A stretch of 64,000 nucleotides of DNA from GCA-2730975 sp937893275 (GCA_963968595.1 CAXAHJ010000005.1:1-64000), one strand, 5' to 3'; positions 36,178 through 45,748 are shown, counted from the stretch's first letter. Notes: generated by a model from the letters alone, not told the origin. Numbers and translations are program-made.

Positions 36178-37056
36178 TTACAAATCTATCTCCAATACTG
36201 CTTCTAGAGCGTGAGAGCCATGGGGATCAAAATCATTAGTGGAAGCCGTAGAAAAGTACTTGTAGCCGAATCGCCCTGACAAGCTTTCGGTAAAACGGTG
36301 TCCGAGGCCAGTTCCCAAATGGTAAGCGAGAAGATTTTTGTTGTAACTCCAATGCCCGGAAGGACGTTGGATTTTCACTAAACTAGGACCTAAGCCGACT
36401 CCAAGATAAAATACATTGGATTCCCAGAAACCTATTTCCCACCCACCATTTATCATTAGGGTGTTTAATTCCGCGTGACCCTTGCCGGATTCGGAGTTGT
36501 CGTAACTGCGATGAGACAACTCCATGCCCATCCGCCAGTTGCCAAAATCGATGCCTGCTCCAGCACCAACGGAATATCCGTTGTCGTATTCGGCTACATT
36601 ATTTTCAGGCGGTACGCGTCCGCTAGAATGTATGTGAGCATTATTTGGCATTACATAGCCGCTGAAAATTTGAAAGTAATACGTTTTATGGCTACGAATT
36701 TCCATATGTCCAGCGGGGATTGGGGTGTAAGTTTGCTTAACAGGAGGTCTTCGTTTTGGGGTGATGGCTGGGAACTTAGGAGTTTTTCCGGACGAATGGA
36801 TTGGTTCTGGCGGGGCAGCGGGAATCTTGATTCGCAGGGGCAACTTTTCACCTGCTTGGAGGGTTTTGAGTCTGGCTTGAGCTTGCTCCATTACTTCAGA
36901 GTGGCGTTGCAAACGGAGTTCATTTTCATGAAGTCGTCGTTGCAACACAGCTGCCTTTTCGTCTAAGTCTGCAATGCGCGCTTGGAAATTCTGGGCGTTA
37001 GCGGAAATAGAAACTGCGAACAAAAAAACGGAAATCCGTATCGACTGCATTATCAT
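36178..37056 (-). CDS. exported coiled-coil and outer-membrane beta-barrel protein
   Basis: The protein of about 292 residues has a signal peptide (IRISVFLFAVSISANAQ), a coiled coil (about 24-66, heptad-like DLDEKAAVLQRRLHENELRL), a proline-rich linker, and a C-terminal domain of alternating strands (GYSVGAGAGIDFGNWRMGMEL, YLGVGLGPSLV, YHLGTGLGHRF, ALEAVLEIDL) typical of small OmpA-like or OmpW-like barrels. The ATG at 37056 follows AAGGGA by 10 bases; another ATG lies two codons later. Divergent from the Smr gene. The function is unknown. Confidence 0.7.
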   Translation of the reverse strand: MIMQSIRISVFLFAVSISANAQNFQARIADLDEKAAVLQRRLHENELRLQRHSEVMEQAQARLKTLQAGEKLPLRIKIPAAPPEPIHSSGKTPKFPAITPKRRPPVKQTYTPIPAGHMEIRSHKTYYFQIFSGYVMPNNAHIHSSGRVPPENNVAEYDNGYSVGAGAGIDFGNWRMGMELSHRSYDNSESGKGHAELNTLMINGGWEIGFWESNVFYLGVGLGPSLVKIQRPSGHWSYNKNLLAYHLGTGLGHRFTESLSGRFGYKYFSTASTNDFDPHGSHALEAVLEIDL

Positions 37057-37131
37057 GAACTGGCTTTCCCTTGAAGTTTGTTGGTTGAAATAGACTCTCT
37101 TACCAAAACTTTTCATTTAATCAGTTGCAAG

Positions 37132-37440
37132 ATGAAAAATAATGAAGAAATAGAACCAGTGAAAATCCCCATTGACGGGATACTCGATCTCCACGGGTTT
37201 CGTCCCGCCGATATTGGCGACCTCGTAGAGGCTTACTTGTGCGAATGTCGCTTACGCGGCGTGTTACGCGGTCGCCTAATCCATGGCAAAGGAATCGGAA
37301 CTTTGCGCGAAACCGTGCATGCGACCCTTCGCAGGTTATCGTTTGTGAAGAGTTTCCGCCTCGGAGACGAGTCTTCAGGTTCTTGGGGCGCAACCCTTTT
37401 CGAGCTTCAACCTAAAGACAAACAGAGAGAGACAAATTGA
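37132..37440 (+). CDS. Smr-domain protein
   Basis: The 102-residue protein is a single small-MutS-related (Smr) domain. The motifs LDLHGFRPAD and LIHGKGIGTLRETV match the conserved LDLHG and HGKG loops, which in other Smr proteins form a nicking endonuclease or RNA-cleavage site. It stands alone, without a MutS2 partner. ATG at 37132 is chosen; the longer frame upstream overlaps the divergent barrel gene's leader. Confidence 0.85.
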   Translation: MKNNEEIEPVKIPIDGILDLHGFRPADIGDLVEAYLCECRLRGVLRGRLIHGKGIGTLRETVHATLRRLSFVKSFRLGDESSGSWGATLFELQPKDKQRETN

Positions 37441-37449
37441 CGCCAGCTG

Positions 37450-37520
37450 GCGGGGCCGCCGCCCCCTGGGGTTAATGGTGTGCCACAAAGGCACATTAAG
37501 TGCAGCGCTTAAATGTCCCA
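37450..37520. other. cluster of three short hairpins upstream of hsp20
   Basis: Three inverted repeats follow the Smr gene: GGGGC-CGCC-GCCCC in a GC block near 37452-37464, TGTGCC-ACAAA-GGCACA near 37480-37496, and TTAAG...CTTAA near 37497-37513. They may end the Smr transcript or shape the 5' leader of the heat-shock gene, whose start lies about 105 bases further. No U-run follows, so a plain terminator is not certain. Confidence 0.5.
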
Positions 37521-37619
37521 AGTTGCTTACTGGCAATATCTTAAAAAACCCAAGATCCTGGACCAAATATTGCATATTATTGACTCTAACCCATCTGCAA
37601 ATTAAAGGAGTAAATAATT

Positions 37620-38051
37620 ATGCGTATAAATAATCACAACATCGCCAGTTCACTTGAGAATGAATTGAATCAATTTCTTAAACTTGGTCGACCGATCGTC
37701 CCACTTGCTCAGGCCTTTTTGGGATCCTTAACTCATGATGATCATAGTGAACCTCGAACGCCTATTAAGTTGGTTGACGAAGAAGACCGCTATGAAATAT
37801 TTCTGTCATTGCTTGGTTTCTCAAAAAAAGAGGTTTCAATCAAGTTGGAGGATAATCTTCTCTTGATTTCTGGAGAGAAAGAGGACGGGATCGCAAACCC
37901 GGTTGTCAATGAACCAAATTGTTCCTACTCTCTTAAACTGCCTGACGACATAGAAACCGATAAGGGGAAGGCTACTCTCTCTAACGGAGTTCTTACCATC
38001 ATGTTTCCGAAGTGCGCAAAGGCGAAGCCAAGAGAAATTAAGATTTCTTAG
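37620..38051 (+). CDS. small heat shock protein, Hsp20/alpha-crystallin family
   Basis: The 143-residue chaperone binds unfolding proteins without ATP. The alpha-crystallin domain spans about 48-135 (YEIFLSLLGFSKKEVSIKLEDNLLLISGEK ... GKATLSNGVLTIMFPK read in two blocks), preceded by a variable N-terminal helix and followed by a short tail with the IxI motif IKI. A Shine-Dalgarno sequence AAAGGAG precedes the ATG by nine bases. A strong hairpin lies downstream. Its base composition is richer in A and T than its neighbours. The leader before it is unusually structured (three hairpins) and might hold temperature control, which is inference only. Confidence 0.85.
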   Translation: MRINNHNIASSLENELNQFLKLGRPIVPLAQAFLGSLTHDDHSEPRTPIKLVDEEDRYEIFLSLLGFSKKEVSIKLEDNLLLISGEKEDGIANPVVNEPNCSYSLKLPDDIETDKGKATLSNGVLTIMFPKCAKAKPREIKIS

Positions 38052-38085
38052 GTTTATGCGTCGTTTGAAGTTTTAACATGGGAAT

Positions 38086-38109
38086 GGGGCGAGTCTCAAG
38101 ACTCGCCCC
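38086..38109 (+). terminator. hairpin terminator after hsp20
   Basis: GGGGCGAGTC-TCAA-GACTCGCCCC is a perfect ten-base-pair stem with a four-base loop, 34 bases after the hsp20 stop. The following bases (TAGTTGTTTGC) are moderately U-rich. It overlaps the non-coding upstream extension of the hrpB frame, so hrpB must start after it. Confidence 0.8.
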
Positions 38110-38164
38110 TAGTTGTTTGCTCGCTTTTCTCACTTTTCGAGTTTTGCTAGATATCAGTTCCATC

Positions 38165-40687
38165 ATGCAGAGAGAGCTTCCCATTGTTTCTAGAGCCGAC
38201 GATATCGTTTCCGCAGCCCGTGGTGAGCGGCGTCTGGTTGTTACGGCTCCAACGGGTTCGGGGAAGTCGACCAAATTACCCCAAATATTGCTCGACTCCG
38301 GGTCTTTCCCTGACCAAATTGTGGTTCTTGAGCCACGCCGGCTTGCCGCCCGCATGCTTGCACAGCGCGTGGCGAGTGAACGAAGTAGTTCCGTTGGGCA
38401 AGAGGTTGGTTATCAGGTACGTTTCGACAATAAAACGTCTTCCGCTACCAAAATCGTATATGCCACCGAAGGTTTGCTTTTACGACGAATGTTGGCTCGA
38501 CCTGATCTTTCGGGTATTTCCGCTCTCATATTTGATGAGTTTCACGAGCGCAGTCTGGAGTCTGATCTTACTCTCGCTTTGGCCAAAGCCCTCCAAGAGA
38601 CTTCGCGGCCCGATCTCGCTTTAGTGGTGACTTCGGCGACCATTGCAACTGAGCCTCTTTGTGAATATCTTGGCTCTTGTCCCGTAGTTCAGGTTGATGG
38701 TCGCTCTTTCCCTGTTGAGATTTCTTTTGCGGGTGCCGGCAGAGACGAACCTCTATGGCAGAGAGCCGCAAAACAAGTGATCCGCCTCTCCTCGGAATAC
38801 GATGGGGATTTTCTTGTCTTTATGCCGGGTGCGTTCGAAATACGAAAAACCATCGAAGAATTGAGCCGTTCCCATCACATGAAAGGATTCGATCTCCTAC
38901 CCCTTTACGGCGACTTGCCGCCAGACCGGCAGGATGCAGCCATTCGCAAAAGTGAACGTCGCAAAGTGGTGGTAGCCACTAATGTGGCGGAAACCTCTCT
39001 GACTATTGATGGCGTTCGAGTGGTTGTCGATTCGGGTTTCGCGAAGAAAGCGAGTTTTGATCCGAGACGTGGCATAAATGCCCTTTTGACGGAGCCAATC
39101 AGCCGTGCCTCGGCGGATCAACGGTCTGGTCGAGCAGGTAGAACCGCTCCTGGATTTTGCTTGAGGCTTTGGGGCGAAAAGGAGCACGAACAGCGACTTG
39201 CGGCGGAAATTCCTGAAGTTTGCCGTTTGGATTTTGCCGAAACTATGCTGAGTTTATTGGCCGCGGGGCAAGAACTTTCAACAGTCTGTTGGTTTGAGCA
39301 ACCCACAGAATTAGCCCTCGAAAAAGCCCAAAGTCTACTGGCCGATCTCGGAGCTCTAGACATTGATGGATCCCTGACGAACCGAGGGAGAGAAATGGCT
39401 GCTTTCCCTCTGCATCCACGTCATGCCCGAGCATTACTCGAAGCTCGAACTCGAGATTGCCTTCCTACCGTTGCCCTTGCCTTGGCTCTAAGTCAGGATC
39501 GTCCGATTTTGCTACCTTTGCGCGACAAGCGTCTCGAGAGAGAGCGGGAAGATCTTTTAGATGCCGATCAAGGTGAAATCGCCACCGATTTTTTTCGTGT
39601 GCTGCGGGCTTGGGGTTTAGCAGCTGAACGAAACTTCGATCCTTCGCTCTGTCGAGATATCGGCATCCATGCAGGCCGTTGCCGAGATGCCTCCCGCCTT
39701 TCTGCACGTTATCTTTCTCTTGCCGGCATAGATAAGGATGACGATCTGTCATGTTCTTCTGCAGACTTGGCTAAATGCCTATTGTGCGCTTTTCCTGATC
39801 ATGTCGGCAAGCGTCGTAACTCAGGGATGCTCGTGTATGCTCTTTCAAATGGAAAAAATGGCGAACTTCGGCGACAGAGCACCGCCCGCGATGCCGACCT
39901 TCTTGTTGTCGCGGAATTAGATGAAATTGAAATGCGCGGAAATGTGGGTCTCGTTTTGAGTCTCGCCACGGAGATCCGCGAGGAATGGCTCGAAGAAATA
40001 TTTCCCAAAAGTTTTTCACACCGAGTGGAAACTCATTTTGACGAAGAATCCCGAATTGTCGTATGCCGCCGGATTAAAAAGTTTCGCGATCTCGTTCTCT
40101 CGGAGGAAAACTCCGGGGAACCCACTTCCGAGAATGCTGCTCGCGTTCTTGCCGCTGAGGTCTTGTCAGGGCGTTTGCGGCTAAAGCATTGGAATGCCGC
40201 ATGCGATCGTTTTGTAGCCCGCGTAAACTTTGCCGCCTCCCAATGTCCTGAGCTTGAAATTGAGCCTATCGACGATGCCGCCCGTCGCCTGGTGCTTGAA
40301 CAGTTTTGCCTCGGAGAAAAAAGTTGGCGATCTGTTCGCAACAAGGATGTCTTTCCCTTTCTGTGCGAATGGTTATCACGCGAACAACGAGCCGCTTTGG
40401 ATCAACTTGTTCCGGAGGAGATCAATCTTCCCGCTAGGAAAAGCCCCGCTCGACTTCGCTTCGACGGGGATGGCGAAGTTACCCTCGCCGCCACCGTCCA
40501 AGACTTGTACGATCTCGACAGCACGCCGACGATTGCCGGTGGAAGCTATCTTTTGCGAGTCGAGGTACTGGCTCCCAATCGCAGACCCGTTCAAGTGACT
40601 CGTGACCTTTCCGCCTTTTGGAAAGATTCCTATTCGACGATTAAGAATGAGCTTGCCGGTCGATACCCCAAGCACGAATGGCGTTGA
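38165..40687 (+). CDS. hrpB: ATP-dependent helicase HrpB
   Basis: The 840-residue DEAH-box RNA helicase has motif I TAPTGSGKST, motif II DEFHERS, motif III TSATIA, motif VI QRSGRAGRTAPG, and the HrpB-specific C-terminal region ending with PKHEWR. In Proteobacteria HrpB is an RNA helicase of uncertain substrate. The ATG at 38165 is preferred because the upstream part of the frame overlaps the hsp20 terminator. The stop overlaps the yraN gene by ten bases. Confidence 0.93.
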   Translation: MQRELPIVSRADDIVSAARGERRLVVTAPTGSGKSTKLPQILLDSGSFPDQIVVLEPRRLAARMLAQRVASERSSSVGQEVGYQVRFDNKTSSATKIVYATEGLLLRRMLARPDLSGISALIFDEFHERSLESDLTLALAKALQETSRPDLALVVTSATIATEPLCEYLGSCPVVQVDGRSFPVEISFAGAGRDEPLWQRAAKQVIRLSSEYDGDFLVFMPGAFEIRKTIEELSRSHHMKGFDLLPLYGDLPPDRQDAAIRKSERRKVVVATNVAETSLTIDGVRVVVDSGFAKKASFDPRRGINALLTEPISRASADQRSGRAGRTAPGFCLRLWGEKEHEQRLAAEIPEVCRLDFAETMLSLLAAGQELSTVCWFEQPTELALEKAQSLLADLGALDIDGSLTNRGREMAAFPLHPRHARALLEARTRDCLPTVALALALSQDRPILLPLRDKRLEREREDLLDADQGEIATDFFRVLRAWGLAAERNFDPSLCRDIGIHAGRCRDASRLSARYLSLAGIDKDDDLSCSSADLAKCLLCAFPDHVGKRRNSGMLVYALSNGKNGELRRQSTARDADLLVVAELDEIEMRGNVGLVLSLATEIREEWLEEIFPKSFSHRVETHFDEESRIVVCRRIKKFRDLVLSEENSGEPTSENAARVLAAEVLSGRLRLKHWNAACDRFVARVNFAASQCPELEIEPIDDAARRLVLEQFCLGEKSWRSVRNKDVFPFLCEWLSREQRAALDQLVPEEINLPARKSPARLRFDGDGEVTLAATVQDLYDLDSTPTIAGGSYLLRVEVLAPNRRPVQVTRDLSAFWKDSYSTIKNELAGRYPKHEWR

Positions 40688-41154
40688 AACTTTGCTTGGA
40701 CCAAACTCCTCTGCGACGCTTGTTCGAGTCTATATACTGGCGGATTTTTGGTCTGTCAAACGATGCGAATCGAGCTGAACGAGGTCGTTACGGAGAGTGG
40801 CTTTCTCGTAGATTCCTGAAGGACAAAGGCTACTATGTTCTTGCCGCAAACTGGCGTAATCCCATGGACCGAAGAGATGAAATCGACCTAATCTGCAAAG
40901 ATAGGAAGGTGCTGGTTTTCGTAGAGGTACGAGCTCGTTCGACCTCTTCTCTTGTTTCTGGTTACGATAGCCTTTCTCCTCGTAAAAGAAAAGTGCTTCT
41001 TAGGGTCTGCAAGGGTTACCTCAACCATCGGAGGCAAAGGCCCGAGCATTTCCGTTTAGACGTAATGGAAGTTGATTTACCTTCCGACGCCAAAGGCAAA
41101 CCGGAAATTTTTCACCACGAAAATGTTGCGTTGTTTCCTCCTCGATTTCATTAG
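40678..41154 (+). CDS. yraN: YraN-like UPF0102 endonuclease-fold protein
   Basis: The 158-residue protein belongs to UPF0102, a small group with a PD-(D/E)xK nuclease fold and unknown role. The family signature is visible: RGRYGEWLSRRFLKDKGY, then DEIDLICKD and VFVEVRAR. Family members usually carry VKxR; here the lysine is an arginine. An N-terminal extension of about 30 residues precedes the conserved part. The start overlaps hrpB by ten bases, so the genes are likely cotranscribed. Confidence 0.88.
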   Translation: MALKLCLDQTPLRRLFESIYWRIFGLSNDANRAERGRYGEWLSRRFLKDKGYYVLAANWRNPMDRRDEIDLICKDRKVLVFVEVRARSTSSLVSGYDSLSPRKRKVLLRVCKGYLNHRRQRPEHFRLDVMEVDLPSDAKGKPEIFHHENVALFPPRFH

Positions 41155-41176
41155 ATACCTGTTAATCTTAAAATTT

Positions 41177-42721
41177 ATGTCACAAGAATTATCTTCTACT
41201 CGCCAAAGTCGGGATTCGAGTCGTAAAGCTCCACCGACTATTATTGTTATTTTCGGCGCATCGGGCGATCTCACAGCCCGCAAGCTTTTACCCGGACTTT
41301 ACAATCTTGGATTTGACGATTTGCTCTCCGATGATTTTCACCTTATCGGATATGGGCGAAGTGAAATGTCCGACGAAGCTTTTCGCCAGAGCATGGGAGA
41401 TGCAATTGGGAAGCATTCGCGCCGACCTCTCAATGAAGAGATCTGGGGGCAAATGTCCAGTAATCTACACTACCATGCAGGTCCTTATGATGCCCCGGAC
41501 TCCTTCGACCGACTTAGCCAACGCATCAGCGCAATCGAAAGTTCGATCGGGACCGAGACGCAGTGCCTCTTTTATGTTTCGACTCCGCCAAGCGTTTTTA
41601 AGCCTATCTTGGAAAACCTTGGGGATTCAGGTTTGGCTCGTCGCCATAGGCACACTCCTGCCTCCTCAAAGGTCGTAATCGAAAAACCATTTGGTCGTGA
41701 TCTTTCTTCCGCCCAAGAACTTAATGCAATTATAAATCGAAGATTTGACGAGTCCCAAGTATACCGCATCGACCACTACCTTGGAAAGGAAACCGTACAG
41801 AGTCTTCTCGTGCAGCGCTTTGCAAATTCCATTTTCGAGCCGATCTGGAATCGCCGTTACGTTTCCTGTGTTCAGGTCACTGTGGCTGAGACCATAGGAG
41901 TTGGGTCGCGGGGAGGTTATTATGACCGAAGTGGTGCATTAAGGGACATGGTTCAGAACCACGTCATGCAGTTGCTTGCTCTTACCGCAATGGAACCGCC
42001 CTCTTCTCTCGATCCCGAAGCGATTAGAGACGAAAAAGTAAAGGCTCTCAGGGCGATTCGACCACTCGATCTCGACGGAGATGATAGCGATGTCGTTCGC
42101 GCACTCTACAAGGAAGGCTTGGTTGGAGGCGAGAAAGCGATCGGCTACCTACAGGAAGAAGGTATCCCCGAAGATTCCTCTACCGAAACCTACACGGCGA
42201 TTCGCTTGTATCTTGATAATTGGCGATGGAAAGGCGTTCCGTTCTATCTCCGTTCGGGTAAGTGCATGTCGCGCAAAGCCAGCGAAATTACGGTTCAATT
42301 TAGTCGACCACCCGCAATCCTCTTTGGTGAGGGAAACCGTTTTGACATATCTCCTAACTCTCTAGTTATACGCATTCAACCGAACGAAGGCGTTACTCTA
42401 ACCCTAAATTCGAAAAAACCGGGACTGGCGACTAAGCTCCAACCCGTTGAACTTTCCTTTGGTTATGACACCACCTTCGGTTCTGATACTCCAGAGGCAT
42501 ACGAGCGCCTCATCCTCGATGCCATGAACGGAGATGGAACACTCTTTATTCGAGGAGATGAAACGGAAACTTCTTGGAGTCTCCTTACGCCCGTGCTTGA
42601 GCACTGGGCTGGAAGTGGAACCAAAGGACTCGGCACCTATGCGGCCGGAACATGGGGACCGCTCGATGCAGACAAACTGCTCATCCGGAACGGACATGAA
42701 TGGCAAGTTTCCGGGACTTAA
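41177..42721 (+). CDS. zwf: glucose-6-phosphate 1-dehydrogenase
   Basis: The 514-residue Zwf oxidises glucose-6-phosphate to 6-phosphogluconolactone with NADP reduction. The Rossmann motif GASGDLTARKLLP and the substrate-binding RIDHYLGKETVQ are present. It is 23 bases after yraN. The next gene in the same direction is gnd, separated by 343 bases, so the oxidative pentose phosphate enzymes are clustered but probably not on one transcript. Confidence 0.95.
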   Translation: MSQELSSTRQSRDSSRKAPPTIIVIFGASGDLTARKLLPGLYNLGFDDLLSDDFHLIGYGRSEMSDEAFRQSMGDAIGKHSRRPLNEEIWGQMSSNLHYHAGPYDAPDSFDRLSQRISAIESSIGTETQCLFYVSTPPSVFKPILENLGDSGLARRHRHTPASSKVVIEKPFGRDLSSAQELNAIINRRFDESQVYRIDHYLGKETVQSLLVQRFANSIFEPIWNRRYVSCVQVTVAETIGVGSRGGYYDRSGALRDMVQNHVMQLLALTAMEPPSSLDPEAIRDEKVKALRAIRPLDLDGDDSDVVRALYKEGLVGGEKAIGYLQEEGIPEDSSTETYTAIRLYLDNWRWKGVPFYLRSGKCMSRKASEITVQFSRPPAILFGEGNRFDISPNSLVIRIQPNEGVTLTLNSKKPGLATKLQPVELSFGYDTTFGSDTPEAYERLILDAMNGDGTLFIRGDETETSWSLLTPVLEHWAGSGTKGLGTYAAGTWGPLDADKLLIRNGHEWQVSGT

Positions 42722-43064
42722 AAATGAGGTGCTCAAATCGGATGGCACACATAAGAACGACAGGAACTGTGCAGTCTGTTGCAAAAAGTTAGAGATGAGA
42801 TAACAAGTGACTACTCGATGAAACAACTAGCATATGATCTCCTAAAAAGTTGTCCCTTTTTCTGCATAGCATAATTGAAGATCAAATAAATTAGGTCAGA
42901 ATGCTTGAAAAAGAAAGTACACCCTCATCAAACCGACCTAGTAAGATATCAGAGAAATGTCTCATTGGTTCTTGAAAGAATTCGATCGATGCGTCAATTG
43001 AGGCAGTTGAAAACTCAACCTGCCAAGAACTAGCTGGAACAGTTCCCTTTGTAATTTAAATATC
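42722..43064. other. AT-rich gap with a small hairpin before gnd
   Basis: No gene is supported in these 343 bases between zwf and gnd. GGCAG-TTGA-AAAC-TCAA-C-CTGCC at 43002-43024 folds into a nine-base-pair stem with one bulged base, 41 bases upstream of gnd, and may be a leader element. The rest shows nothing recognisable. Confidence 0.5.
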
Positions 43065-44567
43065 ATGAACGATAATATTTCAGAAATCGGTCTCATAGGC
43101 TTGGCGGTCATGGGACAAAACCTTGCCTTGAATATTGCGGATCACGGATTTCGCATCTCAGTGTACAACCGAACCTCATCCAAGACAAAAGCCTTCGTGG
43201 AAAGCAATCCAGATACTCCCGGGGGGCTTCTTGGTTGCGAAGCACTTGAAGATTTTGTATCATCGATTCAGCGACCCAGAAAAATTATTATTTTAGTAAA
43301 GGCGGGAGAGGCAACTGATGCGGTAATAAATTCCCTGATTCCGCACTTGGACAAAGGAGATATTATTATTGATGGAGGCAATGCCAAGTGGACCGATACG
43401 ATCCGTCGCGAAAAAGAGCTTAAGGAGAAAGGTTTTCATTTCGTCGGTTCAGGAGTTAGCGGCGGTGAAGAGGGAGCTCGTTTCGGGCCATCTCTAATGC
43501 CGGGAGGGGATTTGGAGGCATGGAAGACACTCGAACCCATTTGGAAGTCAATCGCCGCAAAAGTTGATCCCGAGAACGGGAAACCTCTTGAGGGAGCTGA
43601 ACCCGGCAAACCGATTGAAGGAGGTTTCCCTTGCTCGGCCTACATCGGTCCAAACGGTGCCGGCCACTATGTAAAGATGGTTCACAATGGCATAGAGTAC
43701 GGAGACATGCAGATGATCTGCGAGGCCTACGACTTGATGCAACGCCTTCTCGGCCTGACTCCGCCGGAAATGGGAGAAATCTTTAGCGAATGGAATCAAG
43801 GTTCGCTCGATTCCTTTCTCATAGAGATCACGGCAGACATTCTCAAACAGGCAGACCCTCGCACAGGGAGACCCTTCGTTGATATCGTTCTTGATACTGC
43901 TGGTCAAAAAGGGACGGGGAAATGGACCTCTGTCAACGCCCTCGACATGGGCGTGCCCGCCCCCACTGTGTCAGAAGCCGTATTCGCTCGTTGCCTTAGT
44001 GCCGTAAAGGAGGAACGAGTAGAAGCCGAATCCGTCTTGTCTGGTCCGGAGAAAGACTTTTCTGGAGACAAAGAAACCTTCGTTCAAGCCATTCGTGACG
44101 CACTCTATTGCTCAAAGATCTGCTCTTACGCCCAAGGATTTCAGCTCATGCGCGAAGCTCAAAACGAATACGACTGGGAACTGAATTTCGGTGAGATTGC
44201 CCAAATTTGGCGAGGTGGATGTATCATCCGGGCTGCCTTTCTCCAAAAAATCACCGAAGCCTACGAGCGAGATCCTTCATTAGCCAATCTCCTTCTCGAT
44301 CCCTACTTCCGCGATTCCATCGCCGCCGCTCAAGCCAATTGGCGGAAAGTCGTTGCCACCGCAGCAGAACATGGTGTGCCAATTCCCACCTTCGCATCGG
44401 CACTAGCATACTATGACGGCTACCGCTGTGCCCGACTTCCTCAAAACCTGCTTCAAGCACAGCGAGATTATTTTGGCGCTCACACATACGAGCGTACGGA
44501 TGAACCACGAGAAAAATTCTTCCATATCGATTGGCCCGAGTCCGAACGCGTCGAACTTGCCACTTAG
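43065..44567 (+). CDS. gnd: 6-phosphogluconate dehydrogenase, decarboxylating
   Basis: The 500-residue enzyme oxidises 6-phosphogluconate to ribulose-5-phosphate and CO2. The N-terminal NADP motif GLAVMGQNLALN, SGVSGGEEGARFGPSLMPGG and the catalytic KMVHNGIEYGDMQ are intact, and GTGKWTS marks the C-terminal helical domain. The length is normal for the long form. It is convergent with gmk, 33 bases apart. Its product is the substrate of rpe, which lies elsewhere in the window. Confidence 0.95.
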   Translation: MNDNISEIGLIGLAVMGQNLALNIADHGFRISVYNRTSSKTKAFVESNPDTPGGLLGCEALEDFVSSIQRPRKIIILVKAGEATDAVINSLIPHLDKGDIIIDGGNAKWTDTIRREKELKEKGFHFVGSGVSGGEEGARFGPSLMPGGDLEAWKTLEPIWKSIAAKVDPENGKPLEGAEPGKPIEGGFPCSAYIGPNGAGHYVKMVHNGIEYGDMQMICEAYDLMQRLLGLTPPEMGEIFSEWNQGSLDSFLIEITADILKQADPRTGRPFVDIVLDTAGQKGTGKWTSVNALDMGVPAPTVSEAVFARCLSAVKEERVEAESVLSGPEKDFSGDKETFVQAIRDALYCSKICSYAQGFQLMREAQNEYDWELNFGEIAQIWRGGCIIRAAFLQKITEAYERDPSLANLLLDPYFRDSIAAAQANWRKVVATAAEHGVPIPTFASALAYYDGYRCARLPQNLLQAQRDYFGAHTYERTDEPREKFFHIDWPESERVELAT

Positions 44568-44580
44568 ACTTTTGGCTAAG
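44561..44580. other. inverted repeat at the gnd/gmk convergence
   Basis: ACTTAG, an eight-base loop and CTAAGT pair across the gnd stop codon. It could act as a weak two-way terminator for the convergent genes; the T-run lies inside the loop rather than after the stem. Confidence 0.35.
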
Positions 44581-44600
44581 TATTAGAAAAGGGTTACCCC

Positions 44601-45197
44601 CTAGACTTTTGCATCGAGATAAATCTTTCGTACGCACGAAAGATCGTGCCCCATCGATTTGCTGTTCACGCAGTAGTCGTATTCTCCATTTCGGGCTACT
44701 TCAGCTTTTGCCGTAGCCATGCGGCGTTCGATTTCTTCTTCGGAGTCGGTACCTCGACTTAACAGTCGACCTTTCAACTCCTCCAAGTTTTTAGGCATCA
44801 AGAAAACCGTTCGAAGTTTACCCGACAAGAACCGATCCGTCTCGCTCGACTTTCGAAACGCTTCGAAACCTTGAACGTCTACATTCAGCAGGAGATCTAC
44901 TCCCATCTCCAATCGTCTTCTGATCTCGCTTTTCAATGTGCCATAGCGTCGCCCATGCACCAAAGCATGTTCGTAGAACTCCTTTGCCAACACCTTCTGC
45001 CCAAACTTTTCAGTCGAGAGAAAGTGATAATCCACACCATCCAACTCTCCCTCTCGAGGATCTCGCGTTGTTGCCGTAACAACACGTTCTAAGCCAGGAC
45101 TGAATTCAGCCAATAAGCTTTCGCAAACCGTGGTCTTACCTATGCCGGCCGGCCCGGAAATAAGAATAATAATTCCGCACGAACTTACATCATTCAT
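44601..45197 (-). CDS. gmk: guanylate kinase
   Basis: The 198-residue enzyme phosphorylates GMP to GDP. The P-loop is SGPAGIGKTT (residues 14-23), followed by the GMP-binding TATTRDPREGELDGVDYHF. The family usually has SGPSGxGKST; here PAGIGKTT is a mild variant. The start shares one base with the stop of the membrane-protein gene upstream (TAATG), so translation is probably coupled. Confidence 0.92.
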   Translation of the reverse strand: MNDVSSCGIIILISGPAGIGKTTVCESLLAEFSPGLERVVTATTRDPREGELDGVDYHFLSTEKFGQKVLAKEFYEHALVHGRRYGTLKSEIRRRLEMGVDLLLNVDVQGFEAFRKSSETDRFLSGKLRTVFLMPKNLEELKGRLLSRGTDSEEEIERRMATAKAEVARNGEYDYCVNSKSMGHDLSCVRKIYLDAKV

Positions 45198-45736
45198 TAA
45201 TAACCAAAAGCTAAAGCTCCCAACAAGATACCGTAAGCCGCCATCGACACGCCAAGAATTCGAGGACGGCGACCGGAAACATAAAGCCAGTTAAGAAAAT
45301 CTCTCAATCGATACGGCCAAGCACCAAGGTAAAGGGCTATTACAATCCCGACATAAACGATAGAAACCATGAACAACCGGCTCGCGGGTTCTTGCATAAA
45401 AGCAGCATCCAAAGCTTCTCTCGAATAGAACAAAACCAAGATCGCAGCACCCCTAACGGCCAAAAAATCAGGAAGGAATTTAAAAGACATCACAAGTAAC
45501 ACCAGGGTAATGATAGCAATCAACACCTTGTGCTCGCCAAAATCCGCTTCACTAAGATGCAAAATGTGCTGGTACAAGAACCAAGCAGCTGCAATCGTCA
45601 TCGTCGTAATCGCTGCTATCTTTGATCGTGGGAAACTCTTTATTGTGCGTTCCGTAATTGCTGACCGCCAAGCCAAGTAGGCACCCAATGCAACAAGGCT
45701 ACAACCAGTGAACAGAGTATGGAAAAAAAGATTCAT
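45197..45736 (-). CDS. conserved membrane protein of unknown function
   Basis: The 179-residue protein has about five hydrophobic segments (LFTGCSLVALGAYLAW, IAAITTMTIAAAWFLY, VLIAIITLVLLVMSF, FMVSIVYVGIVIALYLG and MAAYGILLGALAFGY) and no catalytic motif that I recognise. It sits between miaB (12 bases) and gmk (one-base overlap) on one transcript. The short conserved HKVLIAI and SREALDAAFM pieces could help a profile search. No function is proposed. Confidence 0.7.
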   Translation of the reverse strand: MNLFFHTLFTGCSLVALGAYLAWRSAITERTIKSFPRSKIAAITTMTIAAAWFLYQHILHLSEADFGEHKVLIAIITLVLLVMSFKFLPDFLAVRGAAILVLFYSREALDAAFMQEPASRLFMVSIVYVGIVIALYLGAWPYRLRDFLNWLYVSGRRPRILGVSMAAYGILLGALAFGY

Positions 45737-45748
45737 AAATACAGTTTT

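Noticed and set aside
38078..38164. N-terminal extension of HrpB by 29 residues
   Set aside because: The extension overlaps the hsp20 terminator hairpin and shows no family resemblance.
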